Source of the DNA: Rhodocaloribacter litoris | GTDB taxonomy: Bacteria; Bacteroidota; Rhodothermia; Rhodothermales; ISCAR-4553 | Length of the DNA: 64,000 bases | Direction of reading: 5' to 3' | Assembly (NCBI RefSeq): GCF_011682235.2 | Contig: NZ_CP076718.1 | Location: 3,582,400-3,646,399, forward strand | Part shown: one piece after another, positions 52,928-60,708 of the stretch | Layout: each line of letters begins with the position of its first letter | Position numbering within the stretch: position 1 is the stretch's first letter | The notes under the pieces: generated by a model | Databases searched by the model: none | Seen by the model: the letters and a program-made list of their open reading frames with translations, nothing else | Told to the model about the DNA's origin: nothing | Translations under genes and position numbers: made by a program

Positions 52928-53145
52928 TCGACCCGCGCGTGCGCCCGTCGGCCGCGCAGCGTGAAGACGTTCTCGCTCCAGACCTGCTCGACGTGGATGA
53001 GGGCGCACTGGCGCGGGCAGTACACGTAGTGCTGGAGCGCCGAGATGGGCACCAGCTCGGTCTCGTCCCAGACCGGCGCCTCGTCCCAGACCGGCCCCGG
53101 ATCCGAACCGGATCGGGCATCGTTCAGGTGGTTGCCATCCGTCAT
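52894..53145 (-). pseudogene. cas4: cas4, N-terminal fragment ending inside a CRISPR repeat
   Basis: 83 codons from the ATG at 53145. The text ELVPISALQHYVYCPRQC, then ALIHVEQVWSENVFTLRGRR and AHARV is the conserved start of Cas4, including the first iron-sulfur cysteines (CPRQC). Cas4 homology stops after about 50 residues, precisely at the repeat starting at 52927. The frame continues through the repeat (ESHPPSGADED) and stops at TGA within its ATTGAAAT end. The RecB-type nuclease core and the C-terminal cysteine cluster are missing, and no cas1 or cas2 follows. Two 18-bp tandem copies at 53063-53098 duplicate VWDEAP/GP near the start. Functionally it must be dead for adaptation. Confidence 0.85.
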
Positions 53146-53161
53146 CAAAAAAAAAACGGGC

Positions 53162-53395
53162 ATGGTTTCTATCAGGAAGCGCGTGCGGGTACAGCCCGGC
53201 GGGGTCGTGTCTGTGCAGGATGCTTCGCTGCCGGAAGGTGCCGAAGCGGAGGTCATCGTCCGGCTCGGAGATACCGCGGAAGCAGAGCCTCCCCCGCTGC
53301 CGCTGGCCGGTATCGTTGGGAGCGGGCCGAGGTTGTTCGCAAGCCCTGAACAGATCGATCAGCACCTCCGAACCCTCCGCGACGAATGGGATTGA
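53162..53395 (+). CDS. Antitoxin-like protein paired with VapC
   Basis: 77 residues from the ATG at 53162, with the strand opposite to the cas genes. The N-terminus (MVSIRKRVRVQPGGVVSVQD) and EAEVIVRLGD suggest a short beta-rich DNA-binding antitoxin of AbrB/MazE kind, followed by a C-terminal stretch LFASPEQIDQHLRTLRDEWD that could wrap the toxin. The stop overlaps the toxin start by 10 bases, the usual antitoxin-toxin coupling. It starts only 16 bases from the divergent cas4 stub, so both share a very short promoter region containing an A10 run. The antitoxin family assignment rests mainly on context. Confidence 0.7.
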   Translation: MVSIRKRVRVQPGGVVSVQDASLPEGAEAEVIVRLGDTAEAEPPPLPLAGIVGSGPRLFASPEQIDQHLRTLRDEWD

Positions 53396-53829
53396 TCGAC
53401 GATCTGATCGGTCGCCGTGTGTACCTCGATGCCAACGTGTTCATCTATGCCGTAGAAGGACACGAGCCGTTCCAGGGGTTGCTTGGTAGGCTGTTCGGTG
53501 AGGTCGCGCACCAGGCCCTTCTGGCCTTCACCAGTGAACTGACACTGGCTGAAGTGTTGGTATGGCCTTTTCGTGAAGCCAGGGTGGATCTTGCAAGGCA
53601 CTACCGTTCGGTTGTTCAGACACACGAAGGCCTGACGGTTGTGCCGATCACGCGCTCGGTTCTCGTCGAAGCAGCCCGGCTTCGCGCCGCGACCATGCTC
53701 AAACTGCCCGATGCCATTCACGTGGCGACAGCCTTGCAGGCGGACTGCGAGGTGTTTCTCACCAACGACGCACGCCTACAGGGCCCCCCGGGCCTCGAGG
53801 TTATGCGGCTCGCTGACGCGCTGCCGTAG
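53386..53829 (+). CDS. VapC-like PIN-domain toxin
   Basis: 147 residues. PIN-domain acidic residues appear as YLDANVFIYAVEG, SELTLAEVLVWPF, LKLPDAIHVATAL and VFLTNDARL. This four-acid layout belongs to VapC ribonucleases, which cut tRNA or rRNA when released from the antitoxin. Translation is coupled to the antitoxin gene through an overlap. The stop is 3 bases from the convergent cas7 stop, so the pair is wedged tightly between cas7 and the cas4 stub. The specific RNA target is unknown. Confidence 0.88.
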   Translation: MGLIDDLIGRRVYLDANVFIYAVEGHEPFQGLLGRLFGEVAHQALLAFTSELTLAEVLVWPFREARVDLARHYRSVVQTHEGLTVVPITRSVLVEAARLRAATMLKLPDAIHVATALQADCEVFLTNDARLQGPPGLEVMRLADALP

Positions 53830-53832
53830 GCC

Positions 53833-54741
53833 TCACCCCACGAGTCGCGTCAGCGTCACGCCGGCCGGCAGGTTGTCCTCGTCGACGAGTACCTCGTAAT
53901 CGCTGAAGGCACGCGGGACGTCCACGCCATCCCGCTTCCGGGGGCGGATGCGGTCGAGGAGCGTGTGCGCCGGGGCGTTGCCGAGCCGGTTTTCGTGGGA
54001 GAAGACGTACAGGCCCCGGAGCGCCGTCAGGCCCCGCGAGGCGGAGCGGTCCAGGTCCCAGCACATCGTCAGCGCCTGCCAGAAGAGCGCCAGGTCGTCC
54101 GCATCGAAGCCGGTCTGCGCGGCCAGCATCGGGTTGTAGAAGCCGAAGCCCAGGTACAGGCCGTAGGGCACGATGGCCTTGCGGCCCATCTCGGTCTGCT
54201 TGCCGCGGGCTGTGGCGCCGTCGTCCGTCTCCACGAGCTGCACCGCGTCTTCCGGGCGCGTCACGGCCACGCGCGTGATCGAGAGATCCATCGGGACGAT
54301 GGGGTCCACGGAGCGGGCGAACGTCAGTTGGAGCGGCCCCCGCACCTGCCCGCAGTTGACGCCGGTGGTCATCACCGCGCCGAACGTGCGCACGTCGTAG
54401 AAATTGGCGCACATCCACGTGCGCGCCTTGTCGATGGTGGCGAGGTCCTGCTTGGCCCCGGTCGATTCCAGGTCGAGCGCCTGGTAGGCCCTTTCGTGCT
54501 GGTTGTTGAGCACGCCCAGGCGTTCGACGTAAATCTTGTATCGTTCCTCCGTGCCGCGCGAGGCGTCCACGAAGTCGCGGATCTTGCGCTTGATGCAGAC
54601 ATCGGTGACGAGGCCCTGCATGGTTTCGGGGTCCACGCGGGGCAGGTTGCCGGCGTCCGGGTCGCCGTTGGGGTTGCCGTCGGTCACGTCAAAGAGGAAA
54701 GCGAAGTCGTGGCGGCGCTGAGGGTCGAGGTGTGCGTTCAT
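53833..54741 (-). CDS. cas7: Type I-C Cas7 (Csd2) backbone subunit
   Basis: 302 residues from the ATG at 54741. Csd2/Cas7 hallmarks: RRHDFAFLFDVTDGNPNGDP, GLVTDVCIKRKIRDFV, YDVRTFGAVMTTG, GQVRGPLQLTFARSVDPI, KAIVPYGLYLGFGFYNP, and a C-terminal Csd2-type tail. Several copies coat the crRNA spacer to form the Cascade backbone. It is the last intact cas gene of the operon, 86 bases after cas8c. The vapC stop is 3 bases beyond its stop. No defects were seen. Confidence 0.95.
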   Translation of the reverse strand: MNAHLDPQRRHDFAFLFDVTDGNPNGDPDAGNLPRVDPETMQGLVTDVCIKRKIRDFVDASRGTEERYKIYVERLGVLNNQHERAYQALDLESTGAKQDLATIDKARTWMCANFYDVRTFGAVMTTGVNCGQVRGPLQLTFARSVDPIVPMDLSITRVAVTRPEDAVQLVETDDGATARGKQTEMGRKAIVPYGLYLGFGFYNPMLAAQTGFDADDLALFWQALTMCWDLDRSASRGLTALRGLYVFSHENRLGNAPAHTLLDRIRPRKRDGVDVPRAFSDYEVLVDEDNLPAGVTLTRLVG

Positions 54742-54827
54742 GGTGCTCAGGGTGTTTGCTGGGTGAAAAAAGGGAAAGAATGGGGGCATGGTTGGCGTGC
54801 CGACCGGGCGGGCCGTGCCGGCGCAGG

Positions 54828-56531
54828 TCAGTCGCCGGCTGCCTCCGCGGTCGCCTCGGCCGGTTCATCGCCGTCCGTCTTGCGGGGGCGGTGCTTCTGC
54901 TGGTAGAAGCCGATGGCGAAGAGGCCCTGTTCTTCGAGGGAGAGCGTGCGCGGGAAGCCATCGAGGTGGCTCATGATCTCGCCGAGCATCTGCTCGAAGT
55001 GGTGGTGCAGGCCGGGCTTTTCCTTGCGGAGCTTGCCCAGGTGGGCCTGAGCCTTGCGCAGGAGCACGCCGAAGACGCTGGCGGGCGTGGCGGAGGCCGA
55101 GCCGTAGAAGCGGTCCACGAGGGTGGCTTTGGGGCTGATGGCGTTGCGCTGGATGTCGTCCAGCACGGCGAGCAGGCGACCGCACTGGTAAGCGGCGCTC
55201 GGTTGGTCCGGGGTGAGGGCTTCGTGTACCATGCGTTCCTCCGATAGGTCAGGTTGGGATAGCAGGACGAGTTTGATGAGGGCGGCGCGGGGGCGTGTCA
55301 TGGCGTGCTCGCCGTCGGTGCGGGCCCGCTGGACGGCCCGGTGCAGGAGCGAGAGTGGGAGCGGCCGGCCGGTGAGGGCGTGCTCCAGGAGCAGCGGCAC
55401 GACCTGCGGAGGCAGCTTATCCCAATCAGGTCGTCCCTTTTTGATTGGGACCAGGGATGCGGCCAAGTTTTCTAGCTTGAGCGGCGGCGAGAGCCCGCGG
55501 TGGTTGAGGATGCGCTGGTGCTCGAAGTAGCGGGCCAGGTGGTGCTGTACCTCGTCCACGGTCATCGTCAGCCAGCTACGCACCACCATGCGCTTGTTCG
55601 ATGTGACGGCCAGCGCGTAGAAGTCGTTCGCGCGGACGGTCCCCGGCAGTGTGCCGGACTGCGGGGCGCGCAGTAGCCCCCGGACCTGCTCCTCGTCCGG
55701 GTCGGTGAAGAGCTTCATCACGTCGAAGTCGGTTGCCTCACGGGTCCAGAAGATCCAGTGCAGCCCGCCGAGGGACAGGTGATGTTTCGGGCTCTTGAGC
55801 AGGTAGGCGAGCGCCTCGCCGTACATCCGCGCGCACCGCTGGCACATCGGCGCGATCTCCGACCGGCTCAGGCCGTACGACTCGAAGGCATCCTTGTTGG
55901 CCGAGACGAGCGGGGCGGCGTCCGGCCCCACGCGTACATCCACCGGATGCACCTGGACAATCGGTTTCTCCTCGCCGCACAGCATGCACCGGGCGGTGAG
56001 GGTGCTGTCCTCGGCGGCGCGTTCGTCCTCGTGGTTCTGCCACCAGGCCTGCACCTCCGGCAGGTCTGTCAGGAACGTCTCCCCGACGCGGGGCGCGATG
56101 AGGTCGCCGGGTTTCATCTCCGCCGTCGCCGGGTGCGCCCGTGCCGCCTCGATCTCCTCGTCGAGGAAGCGGAGGAAGGCGTCCGTCGCCGGGTGGTGTA
56201 CGGACAGCGCGCACGCCTCGGCGAGCCGGCGGTACGCCGTGTGGCGCTCGTCCGCCTGCGCCCGTGCCTTCTCCGTGTCGGCATCGGGCCGCCCGAGGAC
56301 GTACGACGGCTTGTCCACGAAGAGCAGCGCCCGTGTCCCGGAGGTACGCTTCAGGGTGGGCGCGACGATCTCCACGTAATCCTCCTTGCCCGTCTCGGCC
56401 CGTTCGATGTTCAGAAAACGGCCGTCCTCGTCGAGGGCAAGGATCCACGGGACACGCTGTTTTTTGTGGTAGGCCGGAACCAGTTCACCGGCCAGGCGCG
56501 CGTGCAGGTCGCGAAGTCGTTCGAGGATCAT
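54828..56531 (-). CDS. cas8c: Type I-C Cas8c (Csd1) large subunit
   Basis: 567 residues. The N-terminal half begins LERLRDLHARLAGELVPAYH and continues PWILALDEDGRFLNIERAE, as in Csd1. CMLCGEEKPIVQVHP with a later MCQRCARMYGEAL gives the Cys pairs common to this family. The C-terminal helical region ends EQGLFAIGFYQQKHRPRK. Cas8c recognises the PAM and helps recruit Cas3 to the target DNA; an internal start can encode Cas11c in type I-C. The gene starts 12 bases after cas5c. The last 20 residues are Glu/Ala-rich. The frame is intact. Confidence 0.94.
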   Translation of the reverse strand: MILERLRDLHARLAGELVPAYHKKQRVPWILALDEDGRFLNIERAETGKEDYVEIVAPTLKRTSGTRALLFVDKPSYVLGRPDADTEKARAQADERHTAYRRLAEACALSVHHPATDAFLRFLDEEIEAARAHPATAEMKPGDLIAPRVGETFLTDLPEVQAWWQNHEDERAAEDSTLTARCMLCGEEKPIVQVHPVDVRVGPDAAPLVSANKDAFESYGLSRSEIAPMCQRCARMYGEALAYLLKSPKHHLSLGGLHWIFWTREATDFDVMKLFTDPDEEQVRGLLRAPQSGTLPGTVRANDFYALAVTSNKRMVVRSWLTMTVDEVQHHLARYFEHQRILNHRGLSPPLKLENLAASLVPIKKGRPDWDKLPPQVVPLLLEHALTGRPLPLSLLHRAVQRARTDGEHAMTRPRAALIKLVLLSQPDLSEERMVHEALTPDQPSAAYQCGRLLAVLDDIQRNAISPKATLVDRFYGSASATPASVFGVLLRKAQAHLGKLRKEKPGLHHHFEQMLGEIMSHLDGFPRTLSLEEQGLFAIGFYQQKHRPRKTDGDEPAEATAEAAGD

Positions 56532-56543
56532 GAGGGCCTCCGT

Positions 56544-57191
56544 TCAACGTGGATCGTACAGTTCCTGCGGGACGTGGAGCACGCCGCGTTCGAGGCGGGC
56601 GCGGAAAAACAAGGGGTGGCCGCGTCCGTCGTCGCCGTAGCGAAGGTCGAAGAGCATGCGCCCGAGGTCCTCGGTGCGGTCGATGGGCTGCTCCGTGCCG
56701 TCGGGCTCTGCGAAGCCGGCGCTGAACTCGCGGCAGCCCAGGTAGGGGTGGTGGAAGCATTGCCCGCGGGCGACGCGGCGGCGGAACTGGTCGCGGTACT
56801 TGGCCGGGTGCGCGTCGCCCGTGCGGGTGCGCAGGTGCACGTCGGCCTCGATGAGGTAAGCCACATCGCGGAGGGCGAGCGTGTGCCGCTGGGTGCGGTC
56901 GAGGTCGGTGAAGTAGCCGCCGCCGCTCTCGGCCCAGCCTTTCGCCGCGCGCTCGGAGGCCTTCGTGTTGACCTCGTTGCGGAGCAGGGAGATGCGGCGG
57001 ATGGGCCGGAGGACGTGGATGCACTGCACGCGCCATTCAAACTCGGGCTTCCAGAAGATGGCCTCCAGGATGCCGCGCGCGGCCGAGGGGGTCATCACGT
57101 CGTACGTCACGCGCTCGACCTTCATCTCTGGGCGGGTGAAGCAGGCGTATTCGCCCCAGACCTTCACGCGGACCGGTGTGTAATCGGGCAT
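56544..57191 (-). CDS. cas5c: Type I-C Cas5 (Cas5d), crRNA-processing subunit
   Basis: 215 residues. It begins TPVRVKVWGEYACFTRPEMK and continues VERVTYDVMTPSAARGILEA, a clear Cas5 RAMP start, then IFWKPEFEWRVQCIHVLRPI. In type I-C, Cas5 replaces Cas6 and cleaves the repeat RNA, leaving an 11-nt 5' handle, and stays bound to the handle in Cascade. The absence of cas6 is therefore normal. It sits 25 bases after cas3 and 12 before cas8c, so it is in the same transcript. The catalytic Tyr/Lys/His set was not resolved by eye. Confidence 0.94.
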   Translation of the reverse strand: MPDYTPVRVKVWGEYACFTRPEMKVERVTYDVMTPSAARGILEAIFWKPEFEWRVQCIHVLRPIRRISLLRNEVNTKASERAAKGWAESGGGYFTDLDRTQRHTLALRDVAYLIEADVHLRTRTGDAHPAKYRDQFRRRVARGQCFHHPYLGCREFSAGFAEPDGTEQPIDRTEDLGRMLFDLRYGDDGRGHPLFFRARLERGVLHVPQELYDPR

Positions 57192-57216
57192 GGGTCGTTC
57201 GGGTTGGCTGGGTGGG

Positions 57217-59399
57217 TTAGATCACGGGGTCGTCGAGGAGCGGAAATTCCATCTGCAGGCCGCGCAGGTCGTCGTAGACGCCGTGCCAGACCCACACGCC
57301 GGGCACCCATTCCTCGCACAGGCGCTGCGCGACGGCCTGTTCGTGGAGGCGGGCGCGCAGGCTCACGAGGAACGGTTGCAATGCCCGGTAGTCTGGCCGG
57401 AAGGCCTGCCCCTGCCGCCGGATGCGGTCGAGCACGGCCTGCCGCACGCCGGGCCGCCCGGGCGGGTCGTAGGGCACCACGACGGGCACCGTGTCGTCCG
57501 GGATGAGCCGGTAGGCCCGGGCAACCTGCTCGAAGTTGAAGGCGGCCCACTTGTCCAGGATGTTTTCCTCGTCGAGCGCCTCGCGCAGATTCCCGTAGAG
57601 CAGGCGGAAATACCTCAGGGGGAGCTCCGGGTCGTCGAGGTCCGGCGGTGGGTCGGTGGCGAGGAGGGTTCGGGTGACGGAGGTGCCGGACTTGTAGGCG
57701 CCGAGGGGGAGCCCACCCTGCTCGGGGTCGAAGATCACCACGCGCCCGGCATCGAGCCGGCCCTCGCGGTTGCAGCGTCCGGCGGCCTGGATGATGCGGT
57801 CGAGCGGGCCGAGGGCGCGGAGGACGAGGGGGAAGTCGAGGTCCACGCCCGCCTCGACCACCTGCGTGGAGATGAGGTGCACAGGCTCGCGCCGGGCCAG
57901 GCGCTGCCGCACGTCCGCGAGCACCACGCGCCGGTGCGCCCCGCAGAGCAGGGTCGAGAGGTGGAGCACGTCCCGCCCGTCCGCTTCGTCCAGCAGCGCC
58001 ATCGCATCCCGGATGGTGTTCAGCACCACCATCGCCTGCGCTTCCTCGAAGAGCGTTGCCGCCACCCGGGGCCACGGCCACGGCGTCTGCACGTCGATCT
58101 CGTACCGGACGCGCCGCAGCCGGTCGAACACCGAGGCCGGGTCGGGCAGGATCTCGCGGACGTTCGGGAGGCCCGGGAAGCCGGGGCGCTCCGCCAGGGC
58201 GGGCTGCGTGGCGGTGCTCAGGACGAGGGTCACGCCGTAGGCCTCCACCAGGTGCGCCAGCGCGTCGAGCGTGGGCCGCAGCAGGCGCGGGGGGAGGGTC
58301 TGCACCTCGTCGAGGATGAGGACGCTTCCGGCGAGGTTGTGCAGCTTGCGGACGCGGGAGTTCCGGTTGGCGAACAGGCTTTCGAGGAGCTGGACGGTCG
58401 TCGTCACGATGATGGGGGCGTCCCAGTTCTCGGCGGCCAGGCGCGCCCGGCGTTCCGACGCCGACTCGGTGCCCGGCGCTTCGCGGCTGTAGGCGGCGCT
58501 GTGGTGTTCGAGCACGGCCTCGTCGCCGAACAGCGCGCGGTACACGTCGGCGTTCTGCTCGATGATGCTCGTGTACGGCAGGGCGACGATCACGCGGCGC
58601 TTGCCGTGGCGGAGGGCGTGCCGCAGGGCGAAGGCCATGGCCGAGCGCGTCTTGCCGGCCCCCGTGGGCGCCGTCAGGGAAAAGATGCCGGGGGCATCGT
58701 GGGCCCGAGCCAGGCACGCGGCATAGACCTCCCGCCGGACTTCGTTGACCGGCCCCGTTTTGCCTTCCATCAGGGCCCGCTGCTGCGTTTCGAACCGGGA
58801 CCAGAGCACGGGCAGGTCCACACGGGCCGTCCGGACGGTGGCCTTCTCCGGCTGGAAATGCTGTTCCGTGTCGAGGCAGTCGGCATCGACCAGGGCGCTG
58901 TGGAGCATGCGGGTCCAGAAGGCCAGCCTTCGCCGGTGGGAGGAGGGGTCGGGTGCCCCGACGAATGCGGGCAGGTCGTCCGGGCCGGGCGTGGGCACCC
59001 GGCCTTCGAGCAGGCGGCGGGCTCGCGCGAGCGCCTCCACGACCCGGGGTTCGCTACGCTTTCTCTCGATCCGCTCCCGCAGGTGTTCCTGGTCCACCAG
59101 GCCGCCGTGGTGTCCGGCCACGTTGAAGGCCAGCGGTGGCAGCACCTCGGCGGCCTCCAGCATTCCCGCGCTGGAGTGGTCGGGGCCGCGGGGCGTGTCG
59201 GTTTCGCCGCGCAGGTAGGCCTGTACGTCGGGCGCGACCTTGCCGGCGTCGTGCCACCTGCCGAGCCAGTCGCCGAAGCCGCGCTGCCGAAGGCGGCGGC
59301 GAACGTCCGGGCGCGGCAGGCCACGCCTTCCAGGTGGTCGAGCAGCGACTGCGGGGTGCCGTCGGGACCGGCCGAATGGGCGATCAGCGTGTCGGGCAT
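57217..59399 (-). pseudogene. cas3: cas3 (HD nuclease/helicase) with a frameshift in the HD domain
   Basis: Two frames make up one Cas3. The first starts at 59399 with PDTLIAHSAGPDGTPQSLLD and HLEGVACRARTFAAAFG. The second, read from about 59280 downwards, supplies RGFGDWLGRWHDAGKVAPDV and DHSSAG, the remaining HD-nuclease motifs, then the helicase: Walker A TAPTGAGKTRSAMA, LILDEVQTLPPRLL and QAAGRCNREGR. The switch near 59275-59283 needs one added base. The local sequence (TTCGGCAGCGCGGC) is not a homopolymer, so it is less likely a sequencing slip than the one in ftsK. The downstream frame could start at the ATG at 59163 but would then lack HDAGK and DHSSAG. Cas3 degrades DNA after Cascade binding. 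Confidence 0.85.
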
Positions 59400-59414
59400 G
59401 GCATGACGGGGTTC

Positions 59415-60434
59415 TCAGGGGTGACGGGATTCGTCGAGGGTTCCGACGCCGGCATAGAGGGCGGCCATGCGCCGGGCCTCACGGGCGATGCGGTGGCGCA
59501 GCTCCGGCGGTGAGATGACTTCGGCCTCGCCGCCGTAGGAGAGCACCCAGCGGGCCACGTCGGCCAGGCCGGCTACCTCCATGTGGAGGTCCAGACTGCC
59601 ATCCGGGCGCATGAACATCATCTGGCTCTCGTGCCAGCGTTCTTCGCGGATCCAGCGGGCTTGATAGGGAGAGAAACGAATGTGGACGGCGTAGCGACGT
59701 TCGCCCCGGTGCATACCGAAGGCGGGACCCAGGTAGGCGTCCAGGTCGAACGTTGCATCCCGGACGAACACCTCGTTTCGTATTTCGAAGGCTTGTATCC
59801 GGTCGACGCGAAAGTCGCGCATGGCCTGCCGCAGGCGACAGTAGGCGATCAGGTAGCCCCGGCCCTGGTAAGAGAGCAGGTGGTAGGGTTCCACGTCACG
59901 CTCGGTTTCCTGGCCCCGGCTGTTCGAATAGTAGCGCATCCGAACGACGCGCTGGCTTGCAATGGCTTCCGAAAGGGCCTCCAGGTAGGGCAACGGGGTG
60001 GCCGGTCCCGGCCCGCGTTCGAAGCGGATCGTACGCGAGAGCGTCTCCGGCTCGACGCGGATCGTTTCGGGCAGGTGATCGGACAGGCGCTCCATCACCC
60101 GTTCGAGCAGATCGGCATGCGCGGTGTCTCCCAGGGCGTCCAGGGCATGGCGGGCCACGAGAAAGGCGGCGAACTCGGTGCGAGTCAGGGACAGGATCGG
60201 CAGGTTGCCGAAAGGCTCCGTCAGCACGTAGGACCGTTTCCGTCGGTCAAAGGTCAGCGGGACCCCGATCTGCCGCAGGTATTCGAGATCGCTGGCAATG
60301 GTGCGGGAGGATACTTCGAACGCTTCGGCGGCCAGAGCCTGGGTCAGACGACGACCCGTGCGAAGCCATTCGAGCAGTTTCTGAAGTCGCCAGAGTTGTG
60401 GTCCCGATGGGGAGGAGCGGGGAACCCTTGGCAT
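59415..60434 (-). CDS. WYL-domain transcriptional regulator at the head of the cas operon
   Basis: 339 residues from the ATG at 60434. The N-terminal helix-turn-helix is DeoR-like (WLRTGRRLTQALAAEAFEVS, then SRTIASDLEYLRQIGVPLTF). The WYL core follows (RVVRMRYYSNSRGQETERDV and YLIAYCRLRQAMRDFRVDRI), then a WCX-type C-terminal extension (VHIRFSPYQARWIREERW). WYL regulators sense ligands, perhaps nucleic-acid fragments, and several control CRISPR-Cas expression. Its stop lies 15 bases before cas3, so it is probably co-transcribed and may autoregulate the operon from the 274-base upstream gap. It is intact, unlike cas3 and cas4. Confidence 0.9.
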   Translation of the reverse strand: MPRVPRSSPSGPQLWRLQKLLEWLRTGRRLTQALAAEAFEVSSRTIASDLEYLRQIGVPLTFDRRKRSYVLTEPFGNLPILSLTRTEFAAFLVARHALDALGDTAHADLLERVMERLSDHLPETIRVEPETLSRTIRFERGPGPATPLPYLEALSEAIASQRVVRMRYYSNSRGQETERDVEPYHLLSYQGRGYLIAYCRLRQAMRDFRVDRIQAFEIRNEVFVRDATFDLDAYLGPAFGMHRGERRYAVHIRFSPYQARWIREERWHESQMMFMRPDGSLDLHMEVAGLADVARWVLSYGGEAEVISPPELRHRIAREARRMAALYAGVGTLDESRHP

Positions 60435-60708
60435 AAGCGATTCGGGAAATCCGGGGATATTTGTAAAACACACGGATGCGCGAAAAATAACCTGTGCGCA
60501 GGGTGTACGGGCATGAATACGACCATTACCTTGAAATCCGACTTCAGGGTAAAAGAAAAAATTGTCCGGTGCTGTGCGGGGATCGGCCGGTCTCCCCCAC
60601 AACCCACACAACCGCCCGCGATTTCCTTGCCCGCCGGTGTAACCGGGTTGCCCGGAAGTCATCTTTTTTTGTAAAGTCCGGGGTATGGATCGGTAGCCGG
60701 AGCATCAC
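60435..60708. promoter_or_regulatory. Divergent intergenic region between WYL-cas operon and multicopper oxidase
   Basis: 274 bases that must hold the promoters of both divergent units. It contains several AT-rich patches (around 60480-60492, 60540-60562 and 60662-60680) in an otherwise GC-rich context. No clear -33/-7 pair or inverted operator was identified. Confidence 0.4.

Noticed and set aside
52894-53145. Reading the cas4 remnant as an unusually long first spacer
   Set aside because: It encodes an in-frame Cas4 start with the CPRQC motif over about 50 residues and is far longer than the 35-38 nt spacers.
52077-53349. Open frames running through the CRISPR array with repeated HPPRRADA or SAPEGGCD peptides
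   Set aside because: The peptides are translations of the repeats and have no start signal or coding character.
53833-57191. Absence of cas6 taken as a defect
   Set aside because: In type I-C the Cas5 protein processes crRNA, so lack of cas6 is normal.
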